Below, in pieces: positions 1 to 8,061 of a stretch of DNA of 64,000 nucleotides (the stretch's first letter is position 1; every line of letters begins with the position of its first letter). A program made the translations under genes and the position numbers. Source of the stretch: a virus; the IMG/VR virus record IMGVR_UViG_3300046694_000296, positions 62,001-126,000 of that record. One strand, 5' to 3'. The notes beneath the pieces were generated by a model that saw only the letters and a list, made by a program, of their open reading frames with translations, ran no database searches and was not told where the DNA came from.

Positions 1-1
1 G

Positions 2-1393
2 GGCGGCAAGAGGAAGGGCAGCTTCGCGCCTTATCTCGAAACGTGGCACCCGGACCTTCCCGCCTTCCTGCAGCTGCGCAAGAACACCGGCGACGAGCAT
101 GCCCGCGCGCACGACATTTTCCCGGCGAACTGGATTCCCGACCTGTTCATGGAGCGCGTCGAAGCGAAGGGCAAGTGGCACTTCTTCGATCCGCACAGCT
201 ACCCGGAGCTGCATGAGCTCTACGGCGACGCCTTCAAGGCGCGCTACGAGGAGCTGGAAGCGGCCGGCGCATACGTGGGCGAGGTCGAGGCGCTCTCCCT
301 GTGGAAGGACATGCTGACCGCCTTGTTCGAGACGGGCAATCCGTGGATGACGTTCAAGGACGAAATGAACCGTCGCAATCCGCAGAGCCACGACGGGGTG
401 ATCCACAACTCCAACCTGTGCACCGAGATCGCGCTGAACAACTCGCCGACGGAAACGTTCGTCTGCAACTTGGGCAGCGTCAACGTGGTGCGCGTGAACC
501 CGTTCGACCACCCGAAGCGCTTCCGCGAGGTCATCCAGACCGCGATGCGTATGCTCGATAACGTGATCGACATCAATTACTACCCGAGCGACCGCGCCAA
601 AAAGTCGAACCTGCGTCACCGGCCGGTGGGTCTGGGCCTGATGGGCTTGACCGATCTGATGGCGCAAAAGGGCATCGATTGGGAGTCGCAGGCGTGCCTC
701 ACGATCAACGACGAGTTGCTCGAAGCGCTGTCGTTCCATGCGATCAACGCCTCGGTGGACCTGGCGGTCGAGCGCGGCGCATACAGCACGTTCGTCGGTT
801 CGAAGTGGCATCAGGGCATTCTTCCGATCGATACGGCGCGCGACCAGTCGCAATCCGGCGTGTTCGATTGGGAGGCAACCCGGGCACGCGTGAAGCGCCT
901 CGGGATGCGCAACTGCAACACGATGGCGATCGCACCGACCGCGACGATCAGCAACATCATCGGCGTGACCCCGTGCATCGAGCCGAACTTCGAACTGTTT
1001 TTCTCCAAGAAGAATATGGGCGGCAAGTTCCTCGTGCTCGCACCGTCGCTGCGCTACGCGGCGCCCGGCTACACGGTCAAGACGTGCTTTGACATTGACC
1101 CGGACTGGATCGTGGACGCAGCAGCGCGCCGCCAGAAGTGGATCGACCAGGCACAGTCGACCAACATCTGGATCAAGGCGGGCACGAAGGGCAAGCGCCT
1201 GTCCGACATTTACATCGGTGCGTGGAAGAAGGGCCTGAAAACCACCTACTACCTGCGCAGCCAGTCGGCAGAGGACGCGGACAAGCAGCCCGAACCGACC
1301 TACTCGACGCAGCCGGTGGTCGACGTGATGGAGCAAGACGTCTCGGCGGGCCTGTGCTCGATCGAGAATCCGGACTGCCAGTCCTGCCAGTAA
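2..1393 (+). CDS. nrdA: Ribonucleoside-diphosphate reductase alpha (large) subunit, 5'-truncated by window edge
   Basis: The large subunit of class I ribonucleotide reductase reduces ribonucleotides to deoxyribonucleotides in the cytosol, feeding phage DNA synthesis. The frame is open from base 2, so the start lies left of the window; 463 codons are visible. A SNLCTE motif carries the radical-site cysteine with its Asn and Glu neighbours, and the second active-site cysteine lies in FVCNLGS. The chain ends in a redox-type cysteine pair (NPDCQSCQ) that normally receives electrons from thioredoxin or glutaredoxin. A GC hairpin follows the stop, then a small gene and nrdB. A phage thioredoxin is encoded at 39835 and could serve as reductant, which is inference. 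Confidence 0.95.
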   Translation, partial: GGKRKGSFAPYLETWHPDLPAFLQLRKNTGDEHARAHDIFPANWIPDLFMERVEAKGKWHFFDPHSYPELHELYGDAFKARYEELEAAGAYVGEVEALSLWKDMLTALFETGNPWMTFKDEMNRRNPQSHDGVIHNSNLCTEIALNNSPTETFVCNLGSVNVVRVNPFDHPKRFREVIQTAMRMLDNVIDINYYPSDRAKKSNLRHRPVGLGLMGLTDLMAQKGIDWESQACLTINDELLEALSFHAINASVDLAVERGAYSTFVGSKWHQGILPIDTARDQSQSGVFDWEATRARVKRLGMRNCNTMAIAPTATISNIIGVTPCIEPNFELFFSKKNMGGKFLVLAPSLRYAAPGYTVKTCFDIDPDWIVDAAARRQKWIDQAQSTNIWIKAGTKGKRLSDIYIGAWKKGLKTTYYLRSQSAEDADKQPEPTYSTQPVVDVMEQDVSAGLCSIENPDCQSCQ

Positions 1394-1404
1394 CCTAAAA
1401 GGAA

Positions 1405-1422
1405 GGGCCGGGAAACCGGCCC
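1405..1422 (+). terminator. GC hairpin between nrdA and the next gene
   Basis: GGGCCGG, a GAAA tetraloop and CCGGCCC form a 7-bp stem. There is no clear U run, so it may act as a weak attenuator or an mRNA-stabilising hairpin rather than a full terminator. Confidence 0.4.
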
Positions 1423-1431
1423 TCGTTACCT

Positions 1432-1695
1432 ATGAGCAATGTCATCGACCTCGGCGCGCGCCGCGCCGCCAAGAAAGCACCCGAACCTATCGCCGAACCC
1501 GCAGCACCGTTGCCCGCGGCAATGGAGCAGGCGATCGAGCAGAACTTCGCGCAGATCGGATTTGCGCACTCGCTCGTCGGCCAGGCGCTTCAGTTCTACG
1601 CCAATCAGGGCTTCGATCATGGTCAGCGCGCACGGACTGCGCTCGCGGCGATGCACGGCGCTATCGAACTCGTTCACGGAGAGTCACAAGCATGA
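1432..1695 (+). CDS. Hypothetical protein between nrdA and nrdB (87 aa)
   Basis: I do not recognise a family. The product is alanine-rich, with a basic and proline-rich N-terminus followed by a predicted helical segment from about residue 27 (MEQAIEQNFAQIGFAHSL). It sits between the two reductase subunits, and its last codons overlap the nrdB start by 4 nt, so it is translationally coupled to nrdB. It may be a reductase-associated or purely structural spacer gene; nothing in the sequence decides. The Shine-Dalgarno signal is weak, so it may depend on readthrough from nrdA. Confidence 0.75.
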   Translation: MSNVIDLGARRAAKKAPEPIAEPAAPLPAAMEQAIEQNFAQIGFAHSLVGQALQFYANQGFDHGQRARTALAAMHGAIELVHGESQA

Positions 1696-2681
1696 AAACC
1701 GCAGTTCAGATCATCAACGAACGCCGGCTCGCCTTCGGCCCACGCAGCGAGCTTATGGCAATCTCGCCGGCCAAGCACAAGTGGGCGCGGGACGTCTGGA
1801 AACAGATGCTCGCAAACAATTGGGGGACGCACGAGACGGACCTGACGGAAGACGGCCCGTGCTTTCAGCGCCGGCTCACGGAAGGGGAGAAGTTCGCCTA
1901 CGAGAGCGCGCTCGCGTTCGCCTCGAACCTCGACGGGTTCCAGCTGCACTCGCTCGCCAACGTCGAGGCGTGCATTACCTCGCCCGAGGTGGAGATGTGC
2001 ATCAAACGCCAGATGTTCGAAGAGGCGCTGCACGTCGATGCCTACAGCGAAATGGTCGAGACGATCTCCAGCGACCCGATGTCCGTCTACATGCGCTTCG
2101 AGCGCGACGGCATGCTCGCAGCGAAGAACCAGCACATCCTCGAGCAGAACCATATTCTGAAGGGTGAGCAGACGCCCGCGCAGTTCGCCCGGGCCATCGT
2201 CGCGAACATTGCGCTGGAGGGCATCTACTTCTACAGCGCCTTCCTCGTGTTCTACGCGCTCGCGCGCAACGGGAAGATGACCGGCTCGGCCGACAGTGTG
2301 AAGCTGATCCACCGCGACGAGCGCACGCACCTCGGCTTCTTCAAGAAGATGCACGAGACGTTCATGGCCGAGAACCCGGAAGTCTACGACGCGCAGTTCT
2401 GGTTGGACGCAGAGGCCATCCTGCGCGGCGCTGTGGACCTCGAGGCGCAGTGGGGCGGCTATATCGTCAGCAAGGGCATGCTGGGCCTCACGCCCGTCAT
2501 CGTGCGGGGTTTCCTCGAGACGACGGCGAATGAGCACGCGGTCGATATTGGCCTTGCGCCGCTCTACCCGGATGCGAAAGACCCGGTGCCGTGGTTCGGC
2601 CCGTTCTCGCGTGGCGAGGAATCGAATTTCTTCGAAGCCAAGGTGGGTGACTATGCTGTCGGCACCCTCGATTGGGATTGA
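1692..2681 (+). CDS. nrdB: Ribonucleoside-diphosphate reductase beta (small) subunit
   Basis: The small subunit of class I ribonucleotide reductase holds the dimetal-tyrosyl radical cofactor. The expected ligands are all visible: D81, E111 and H114 (EALH), E176 (ALEGIYF), and E210 with H213 (ERTH). The radical tyrosine is Y118, four residues after H114. At 329 aa it is slightly shorter than E. coli NrdB but complete, ending in the acidic tail that docks on the large subunit. It starts at an ATGA overlap with the upstream small gene. The following gene has its own promoter-operator, so nrdB probably ends this operon. Confidence 0.96.
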   Translation: MKTAVQIINERRLAFGPRSELMAISPAKHKWARDVWKQMLANNWGTHETDLTEDGPCFQRRLTEGEKFAYESALAFASNLDGFQLHSLANVEACITSPEVEMCIKRQMFEEALHVDAYSEMVETISSDPMSVYMRFERDGMLAAKNQHILEQNHILKGEQTPAQFARAIVANIALEGIYFYSAFLVFYALARNGKMTGSADSVKLIHRDERTHLGFFKKMHETFMAENPEVYDAQFWLDAEAILRGAVDLEAQWGGYIVSKGMLGLTPVIVRGFLETTANEHAVDIGLAPLYPDAKDPVPWFGPFSRGEESNFFEAKVGDYAVGTLDWD

Positions 2682-2686
2682 TCCCC

Positions 2687-2715
2687 GTCACGTATAAGTG
2701 ACGCGTTACTATACT
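2687..2715 (+). promoter_or_regulatory. Operator dyad abutting TATACT promoter box
   Basis: AGTGACGCGTTACT (2697-2710) is one copy of the dispersed dyad and shares its last T with a TATACT -10 box (2710-2715). A second dyad, CGTCAC-GTATAA-GTGACG (2687-2704), overlaps it. No good -35 box is seen. It would control the lipoprotein gene at 2761. Confidence 0.6.
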
Positions 2716-2760
2716 TCTCATTAACCGCCCGGTCGCACGGGCGTTCACTGAAGGAAGAGC

Positions 2761-3171
2761 ATGAGAAAGAAACTGTTGAGCATCCTGGGCCTAGCTGCGC
2801 TGTTCATCCTCACCGCGGCGGTGCTCACAAGCTGCGGGCACCGCGACGACTACGCCTATCAGCAGCCCGTGGTGCAGCAAGCGCCGGTGGTCGCCGCCGC
2901 GCCCATGATGGTCGCGCCCGCTCCGGTAACGGTCGTTGCCGCGACGCCTGCGCATGACGGGTTCCTAACGGGCATGTTGATGGGCCACCTCCTCTCGAAC
3001 GGCGGCCCGAGTTACCACCCGCCGGTCTACCAGCGTGACATTCACCACAACACGACGATCGTCCAGCGCAATACCACGATCGTGCGGCCCGCGATTGCAG
3101 CGCCGCGTGCCAACACCTACGTCTATCGCCCATCCCGCAGCACGACCTTCGGATCGTTCAAACGTCGATAG
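2761..3171 (+). CDS. Predicted lipoprotein (136 aa)
   Basis: The N-terminus has a basic start (MRKK), a hydrophobic stretch and a lipobox (LTSC) that makes C25 the lipidated residue, so the product should be a lipoprotein of the host envelope. The mature part is rich in Val, Ala, Pro and Gln up to about residue 65, then His- and Thr-rich with a near repeat (HNTTIVQRNTTIVRP), and ends basic. It has its own promoter-operator and a GAAGGAAGAG ribosome site. The role is unknown; exclusion of other phages or envelope alteration are guesses from location in the cell only. Confidence 0.8.
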   Translation: MRKKLLSILGLAALFILTAAVLTSCGHRDDYAYQQPVVQQAPVVAAAPMMVAPAPVTVVAATPAHDGFLTGMLMGHLLSNGGPSYHPPVYQRDIHHNTTIVQRNTTIVRPAIAAPRANTYVYRPSRSTTFGSFKRR

Positions 3172-3200
3172 TCGCGCCAGCAGTCTGATTTGAGAATGTA

Positions 3201-3221
3201 GGTCGGGCGCAATGCCCGACC
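3201..3221 (+). terminator. GC hairpin upstream of thyX
   Basis: GGTCGGGC-GCAAT-GCCCGACC forms an 8-bp stem with no U run. An alternative upstream thyX start (3212) would lie inside this hairpin, which argues for the downstream start at 3296. Confidence 0.4.
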
Positions 3222-3295
3222 CAATCGAGAGGTTCCATCGACGTCGCGCACCGGAAGGTGGCGAGCTCAATGCAGTCTTTCAACCAGGAGCACAC

Positions 3296-3982
3296 ATGCA
3301 AGACAACGCCATCAAACTGTTGGACCACGGCCACATTCGCCTCGTCGAGTCGATGGGCTCGGACCTGTCGATCGTCCGCAACGCCCGCGTGAGCTACGAC
3401 GCCGAATGGCGCACGGGCGAGGACGCCGGCAAAGATGCCAAGCTGATCGACTACCTCGTCAAGAACCGCCACACCAGCCCTTTCGAGGCCGTGACCTTCA
3501 CCTTCGACGTGAAGGCGCCTATTTTTGTGTTCCGCCAGTGGCACCGGCATCGCACGGCGGCCTACAACGAAATCTCTGGGCGATACGCCGAGCTGCCGGA
3601 GGAGTTCTACGTCCCGATCCTCGCTGACATTACGGAGCAGTCGTCGTCCAACAAGCAGATGCGCACGGACACGCAGCACCCGATGGCGCAAGAGTTCGCC
3701 GACATTATTCGCTCAACCTGCGAGCAAGCCTTCAGGCAATACCACTACCTGATCGAGAACGGCTGTCCGCGCGAACTCGCGCGCTCGGTGCTCCCGCTCG
3801 GCACCTACAGCCATATGTTCTGCACCGTCTCGCTGCACAACCTTATGCACTTCCTGGGCTTGCGTCTGCACTCGCACGCGCAGAAGGAGATCCGCGTCTA
3901 CGCCGAAGCGATGCTGGAGCTGATCGAGCCGGTCGTGCCGGTGGCGGTCGCCGCATACCGTAAGCATCGCATCGCCCATTAA
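3296..3982 (+). CDS. thyX: FAD-dependent thymidylate synthase ThyX
   Basis: ThyX makes dTMP from dUMP using methylene-tetrahydrofolate, FAD and NADPH. The signature RHRTAAYNEIS (RHR-x7-S) is present after a WHRHR segment, and the later ELARSVLPLG segment with its following Tyr is also typical. The product is 228 aa, the usual ThyX length. The ATG at 3296 is chosen because CAGGAG lies 6 nt upstream; the in-frame ATG at 3212 adds 28 unrelated residues and lies in a hairpin. With ribonucleotide reductase it forms a nucleotide supply block that makes the phage independent of host ThyA. Confidence 0.95.
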   Translation: MQDNAIKLLDHGHIRLVESMGSDLSIVRNARVSYDAEWRTGEDAGKDAKLIDYLVKNRHTSPFEAVTFTFDVKAPIFVFRQWHRHRTAAYNEISGRYAELPEEFYVPILADITEQSSSNKQMRTDTQHPMAQEFADIIRSTCEQAFRQYHYLIENGCPRELARSVLPLGTYSHMFCTVSLHNLMHFLGLRLHSHAQKEIRVYAEAMLELIEPVVPVAVAAYRKHRIAH

Positions 3983-4002
3983 ACGCATCGGTATTGCCTC
4001 AC

Positions 4003-4027
4003 TATACTGATAAGTAACCCGTTACAC
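4003..4027 (+). promoter_or_regulatory. TATACT promoter with operator dyad
   Basis: A TATACT -10 box (4003-4008) is followed by AAGTAACCCGTTACAC (4012-4027), where a transcription start would fall. This is a classic repressor position. It drives the gene at 4063. Confidence 0.65.
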
Positions 4028-4062
4028 ACGGTGCAAACCAAACAACCACAGGAGTAAAACAC

Positions 4063-4734
4063 ATGACGCAAGCCGCAAACACGCTGGACAACGCCACCTA
4101 CCGCACCGAAGTCCTCTCGACCGAATCGAAGCCCGAGTCGATCAACTTCGGCCCGGCCACGCTGCTGATGGCGCTGAGCCTCGCGGTGCAAGCCGGCAAC
4201 CTGCTCGATCAGGTGAAGCGCGCGGTGTTCTACGGCAAGCAGCTGGACCCGAAGGTGACGGGCGAGGCGCTGCAGGCGATCCCGGCGATGGTCAAGGACA
4301 TCAGCTTCCCGCTCGCCACCGGCCGCTACCTCGATCCGCGCGACGTTGACTTTTTCCCGGGCATTGAAGGCGAAGCCCGCAAGGCACTGTCGCTGCAAGG
4401 CGTGGACGTGCGCCTGCTGCACGCAGCGGTCGGCCAGTTCACCGAGTCGTCCGAGTTCATCGAGGCGCTGATCCCGACGTTCTTCGGCACGCCGGTCGAC
4501 AAGGTGAACCTGCTGGAAGAGCAGGGCGATAGTTCATGGTATGGCGAGATCGCGCTCGACGCGCTCGGCTACAGCCGCGAGCAGTGCAATTTCACCAACA
4601 TCAAGAAGCTGAAGGACAAGAAGGCGGGCCGCTACCAGAAGGGCGCATTCGATCCGAACGCTGCGATCAACCGTGACACGACCGCCGAGCGTGCGCTGCT
4701 CGAAGCAGGCGCTGATGCACCGGCGGCCGCCTGA
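4063..4734 (+). CDS. MazG-like nucleoside triphosphate pyrophosphohydrolase
   Basis: The C-terminal half matches the all-alpha NTP pyrophosphohydrolase (MazG-like) pattern: LLEEQGDSSWY corresponds to the EExGDxxWY metal-binding helix, followed by NFTNIKKLKDKKAGRYQKGAF, the usual N-xxKL-x-RY ending. Such enzymes hydrolyse (d)NTPs to monophosphates and pyrophosphate. In phages they may clean the pool or lower alarmone signals, or supply monophosphates for modified nucleotides. The product is 223 aa with an alanine-rich tail. AGGAG lies 8 nt before the ATG. It is coupled by a 1-nt overlap to the nucleotide kinase gene downstream. Confidence 0.75.
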   Translation: MTQAANTLDNATYRTEVLSTESKPESINFGPATLLMALSLAVQAGNLLDQVKRAVFYGKQLDPKVTGEALQAIPAMVKDISFPLATGRYLDPRDVDFFPGIEGEARKALSLQGVDVRLLHAAVGQFTESSEFIEALIPTFFGTPVDKVNLLEEQGDSSWYGEIALDALGYSREQCNFTNIKKLKDKKAGRYQKGAFDPNAAINRDTTAERALLEAGADAPAAA

Positions 4735-5360
4735 TGATCGGCCTCGCGGGCAGCCAAAGGGTTGGCAAGAGCACGCTCGCGAAGGCGTATGCGGAGGAGT
4801 CCGGGGTGAAGTTCGTCGCCACCGGCGCCTCCGCAACGTTTCAGCGTCTCGGCCTGGACCCGAAAAGGGACTACGACTTCGCTACGCGCCTGCGCATTCA
4901 GCGCGAGATCCTCGCCGACTGTGACCGGTTGTATGAGAAGAGCGGCACGCGGTTCATCACCGACCGCACGCCGATCGACTTTCTCGGTTACACGCTCGCC
5001 GATGTCACGCGCGAGAACGTGCGCGGGAAGCTCGACGCGGAGCTGCGCCGCTACATCGTGGATTGCTATGCGTGCGCCAACAAGCACTTCACGGTGCTGG
5101 TGCTGGTGCAGCCGGGCATCGCGCTGATCGAAGAAGAAGGGAAGGCTCCGGCCAACCCGAGCTACATGGAGCATCTGAACGCGCTGATGCTGGGGCTGAT
5201 GGCCGACGACACGCTGCACTGCGACCACTACAAGATTCCGCGCCGGGCGATCGAGCTTGAGGTGCGGATCACTGCGGTCGAGGAAGCGGTGCGCAAGTCC
5301 GCGCAGCGCCACATCGCGAAGATGGAAAAGTTGCACGAAGACGGGCTGGTGCTGCACTAG
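4734..5360 (+). CDS. P-loop NTPase, probable nucleotide kinase
   Basis: An N-terminal Walker A motif (GSQRVGKST, residues 6-14) opens the protein, and TDRTPIDFLGY around residue 78 resembles the DR-x-x-xD-Y segment of deoxynucleoside and deoxynucleotide kinases and of AAA_28 ATPases. The length of 208 aa fits a nucleotide kinase without extra domains. Its place directly after a MazG-like gene, near ribonucleotide reductase and ThyX, supports phosphorylation of dNMPs, perhaps including an unusual one. The substrate cannot be read from sequence. A long perfect hairpin follows the stop codon. Confidence 0.75.
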   Translation: MIGLAGSQRVGKSTLAKAYAEESGVKFVATGASATFQRLGLDPKRDYDFATRLRIQREILADCDRLYEKSGTRFITDRTPIDFLGYTLADVTRENVRGKLDAELRRYIVDCYACANKHFTVLVLVQPGIALIEEEGKAPANPSYMEHLNALMLGLMADDTLHCDHYKIPRRAIELEVRITAVEEAVRKSAQRHIAKMEKLHEDGLVLH

Positions 5361-5364
5361 CCGA

Positions 5365-5403
5365 GAAAGGGAACCGACAATATCAATCAGTCGGTTCCCT
5401 TTC
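5365..5403 (+). terminator. Long perfect hairpin (14-bp stem)
   Basis: GAAAGGGAACCGAC (5365-5378) pairs without mismatch with GTCGGTTCCCTTTC (5390-5403). The 3' arm ends in TTTC, so it can act as a factor-independent terminator. It closes the nucleotide-metabolism operon. Confidence 0.7.
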
Positions 5404-5429
5404 AAATCAACCAATTACACGAGGACAAC

Positions 5430-6047
5430 ATGACGCAGAACGTCAAGCTCACGAACCATATCCGCGACCAGATCATCGACAACGCCTTGAAGGGCGCATT
5501 CGAGAAGGAACAGAAGGCGAACAAGGCTCGCCTCACGAAGTTCGCCGACAAGTGCTACCGCATGGTGGTGAGCGCGGCGCAAGAGAAGGCTGCGCGCCAG
5601 GCGCCGGACGAGTTCCTGAACCTCTGCAACATCGCGCGCCTCAATCTGAAAGACGATCAGGGTTACAACAAATTCACGGCCTGGAGCGTGGATCTGTCGC
5701 GCGTGGTTCCGTTCCCGAGCGGCAGCACGACGCTCACGATTAAGAGCAATGCGATCGCCGAAGAATATCGCGCCATCGACGCAGAGAGCGACGCGCTGAC
5801 CGAAAAGCGCAAGCAACTCAAGGAAAGCCTCAAGCGCACGGTCTACAGCACGTCCTCGCTGAAGAAGCTGATCGAGATGTGGCCCGAGGTGGAAGGATTC
5901 CTGCCGGAATCCCTCTCCGCGCCGAAGCCGATGCTGCCCGCGCTGCCGGTGGGTGATCTGAATGCCGCGCTGAAAGCCGCCGGCGTCAAGGTGGGTGTGA
6001 TCGTCGCGCCGAAAGCAACGGGCGGCCTCGTGGCCGTAGCAGCATGA
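5430..6047 (+). CDS. Nmad5-like putative nucleotide-modification protein
   Basis: The N-terminus (LTNHIRDQIIDNALKGAF), the middle charged coiled segment (residues about 110-130) and the SLKKLIEMWPEVEGFLPES region look like the Nmad5 family (nucleotide modification associated domain 5). That family was predicted from phage gene neighbourhoods to act in DNA base modification; no biochemical role is established to my knowledge. The product is 205 aa, soluble, with a hydrophobic Ala/Val-rich end. It overlaps the next gene by 4 nt. The match is from memory of the family pattern, so the call is moderate; a generic early phage protein is the alternative. Confidence 0.5.
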   Translation: MTQNVKLTNHIRDQIIDNALKGAFEKEQKANKARLTKFADKCYRMVVSAAQEKAARQAPDEFLNLCNIARLNLKDDQGYNKFTAWSVDLSRVVPFPSGSTTLTIKSNAIAEEYRAIDAESDALTEKRKQLKESLKRTVYSTSSLKKLIEMWPEVEGFLPESLSAPKPMLPALPVGDLNAALKAAGVKVGVIVAPKATGGLVAVAA

Positions 6048-6508
6048 CACCCGCCGAGCTCGCAGTCCTGCAAGGGCTCAACAGCGAGCCGCCGACGATA
6101 CGCGAGGAGCTGGAGCGCAAGGTCACGGAAGAGGTCGAGCGCGTGATCCTCGCCGTGCGCGCGGGCAAGATGAGCACCTACGGCTACCACCAGGCGCTCG
6201 AAGGGCTCTGGGGCGGTGTGGCGGGGCTCGTCTCGAAAGAGTCGATGGAGCTCATCACCGAGGCCCGCCGCGCGCATACGGCCGCGCCGAACATGACGCT
6301 GCGATCGGTCATCGTGATCGGTGAGGCGGTTGCCGTCGTGAAGTGGACGGTCGGCAGCGATACGGTCGAGACGATGGTGAAAAAGCCCGGCACACCGCCG
6401 ACGCTCGTCGCCCGCAAGGTCGAGGACGGCTCGGCGCTCACCGCGCTGCGCTACTACGCAGAAGCCAACAAGAAGTTCCGGGGCATGCCCGGGGCACAGG
6501 AGTTTTGA
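6044..6508 (+). CDS. Hypothetical protein (154 aa)
   Basis: No family recognised. Residues 20-70 are helical and acidic (ELERKVTEEVERVILAVRAGK, then YGYHQALEGLWGGVAGLV), and the second half alternates hydrophobic strands (RSVIVIGEAVAVVKW). It begins in an ATGA overlap with the Nmad5-like gene and its stop overlaps the leader of the following GTG-started gene, so three genes are co-translated. It is cytosolic by composition. Confidence 0.75.
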   Translation: MTPAELAVLQGLNSEPPTIREELERKVTEEVERVILAVRAGKMSTYGYHQALEGLWGGVAGLVSKESMELITEARRAHTAAPNMTLRSVIVIGEAVAVVKWTVGSDTVETMVKKPGTPPTLVARKVEDGSALTALRYYAEANKKFRGMPGAQEF

Positions 6509-6510
6509 AC

Positions 6511-6849
6511 GTGACGAAAGACGAGAAGTTTGCGATGGCTGGGTTGGCAGCAGCCGAGTGGCAACAGGTTCTCAGTGAGACGGTGCGCAACGACACGCCG
6601 GGCGCCGGGCTGTTCACCGGCAAGCTGGTCATCGACCCGGCCGTGTTGCAGCCTTCGGTCACGTTCCGCGCGCAGGGAATGCAGACGATTCTGCATGTGA
6701 CTCACGACGGCGCATTCAGCTGGCACCCGGACGCGGACGCTCTGATCGAGGCGATGGTGAAGGACGAGTGGAACAAGGCGACCATGCACCTCCTCAAGCG
6801 CCTGCGCCGCTTCGAACAGATCGCGAAGTCCGTCGAAGCGCATTTCTGA
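6511..6849 (+). CDS. Hypothetical protein (112 aa)
   Basis: Starts at GTG 6511, two bases after the upstream TGA, with CAGGAG upstream; the longer frame to 6343 runs through the previous gene and is ignored. The product is mixed alpha/beta with an amphipathic C-terminal helix (HLLKRLRRFEQIAKSVEAHF). No family recognised. It ends just before a promoter-operator. Confidence 0.7.
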   Translation: MTKDEKFAMAGLAAAEWQQVLSETVRNDTPGAGLFTGKLVIDPAVLQPSVTFRAQGMQTILHVTHDGAFSWHPDADALIEAMVKDEWNKATMHLLKRLRRFEQIAKSVEAHF

Positions 6850-6868
6850 TTCCAATCGCTCACGCTAC

Positions 6869-6893
6869 TATACTGGTAAGTAACACATTACCA
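6869..6893 (+). promoter_or_regulatory. TATACT promoter with operator dyad
   Basis: A TATACT -10 box (6869-6874) is followed 3 nt later by AAGTAACACATTACCA (6878-6893), a slightly imperfect copy of the dyad. It precedes the gene at 6915. Confidence 0.6.
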
Positions 6894-6914
6894 ACCACTT
6901 ATTACAGAGGGAAC

Positions 6915-7382
6915 ATGACCACAACGATTTCGGCGATGCGTCTTGATGTCGCCAACCTCGTGCAGCGCGCCGACGAGATTCCGTTGAAGCGCGACGAGGA
7001 CTTGCTCTACACGATCCTGGGCGAGCTCCAGAACCGCAGCGACAGTGAAAAGCAGGCGATCTTCGCGCAGTCGCGCAAGGGCGGCGGGGTGTTCCTGTTC
7101 GAGAGCCGGAACTTTCCGGGCCACATCGCTGAATACATTCCCGGGATCGTCGAGACGGACAGCATTTCGTGCCTGTTCACACCGCACCCGCTGCTCGCCG
7201 AAGCGCGCGTGTTGCTCAAGTTCCGCGAGGAGCTGATCGAAGCCATCGAGCGCGTGCAGCAAGCCGCACCCGGTTCGCTGAAGAAAGCCGACCCGGGCCG
7301 CCAGCGCGCCGTGTTCCTGCCGGAGATGTCCACGCTGCAGCTCGCCGACACGCTGCGCGAACTGGGCCGCGTGAAGCTCTAA
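6915..7382 (+). CDS. Hypothetical protein (155 aa)
   Basis: ATG 6915 is preceded by AGAGGGAAC; the longer in-frame extension to 6768 would read through the operator and the upstream gene. The product begins helical and charged, has a hydrophobic beta-rich middle (FLFESRNFPGHIAEYIPG) and ends with a helical region. No family recognised. It is the first gene of a short operon with the gene at 7451. Confidence 0.72.
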   Translation: MTTTISAMRLDVANLVQRADEIPLKRDEDLLYTILGELQNRSDSEKQAIFAQSRKGGGVFLFESRNFPGHIAEYIPGIVETDSISCLFTPHPLLAEARVLLKFREELIEAIERVQQAAPGSLKKADPGRQRAVFLPEMSTLQLADTLRELGRVKL

Positions 7383-7450
7383 ACCTCAAAACCGAAAATC
7401 CGCGCCGCGCGCGGACCCGACTTTTCACCACCTATAAGGATCTACCCATC

Positions 7451-7846
7451 ATGGCAAACCTCATTAAGCGCATCGTCAAGGCGCAATACGAAACCAGCGA
7501 CGGCCAAACCTTCGAGAGCAAGGTTGACGCGATGAAGCACCAGGCTGACCTGGACCGCGTGCGCAAGGTCATGGACCTGCTGACCGCCAACCTGCAGTTC
7601 CGCACCGTGGGCGCGTGCGATTACCTCGCCGACAGCACCACGGTCAACGAGGTCGCCACGTTCATCGTGGACAACGCCGATGCGCTGCGCGAGATCCTCC
7701 CGAAGCGCGCCAAGAGCCTCGTCGCCGAAGAACCGCCGGTCAACGACCCGGCGACACCGCTGACCGCTGAAGAGGCGCTGCTGCCCTACAACCCGGTCCT
7801 GAACGGCAACGGCAACGTCAGCGACGCTGCGCTCGCAAACGCGTAA
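7451..7846 (+). CDS. Hypothetical protein (131 aa)
   Basis: Begins MANLIKRIVKAQYETSDGQTF, a pattern of small phage proteins of unknown role in which a short strand is followed by DGxxFES and a helix beginning AMKHQADL. The remainder is helical with a proline-rich, low-complexity tail. SD AAGGAT lies upstream. It is followed by a strong terminator. No family named. Confidence 0.72.
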   Translation: MANLIKRIVKAQYETSDGQTFESKVDAMKHQADLDRVRKVMDLLTANLQFRTVGACDYLADSTTVNEVATFIVDNADALREILPKRAKSLVAEEPPVNDPATPLTAEEALLPYNPVLNGNGNVSDAALANA

Positions 7847-7873
7847 GCGCCTCACCGCAGCAGCACCAATCCA

Positions 7874-7900
7874 AAAGGGCGCCATCGAGCGCCCTTTATT
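7874..7900 (+). terminator. Factor-independent terminator
   Basis: AAAGGGCGC (7874-7882), a 6-nt loop and GCGCCCTTT (7889-7897) form a perfect 9-bp stem ending in a T run. Confidence 0.8.
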
Positions 7901-7924
7901 CACGGACATCTTTCACGGACATCT
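7899..7924. repeat. 13-bp perfect tandem repeat
   Basis: TTCACGGACATCT occurs twice back to back directly after the terminator. No function is evident. Confidence 0.8.
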
Positions 7925-8022
7925 GGGCCATCGACGTCGATCAGCGCCTCATCGATATTTTCATGCTCCACGCGGGAATGGTCGATCCGATCTGAATATC
8001 GAACGGGCCAAGATTCGCCCAC

Positions 8023-8049
8023 TATACTAAGTAACAAGTAAGTTACTAA
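8023..8049 (+). promoter_or_regulatory. TATACT promoter with 20-bp operator variant
   Basis: TATACT (8023-8028) is followed directly by AAGTAAC-AAGTAA-GTTACTA, the wider-spaced form of the dyad, ending 13 nt before the exonuclease start. Confidence 0.65.
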
Positions 8050-8061
8050 TTTGAGGTGAAA

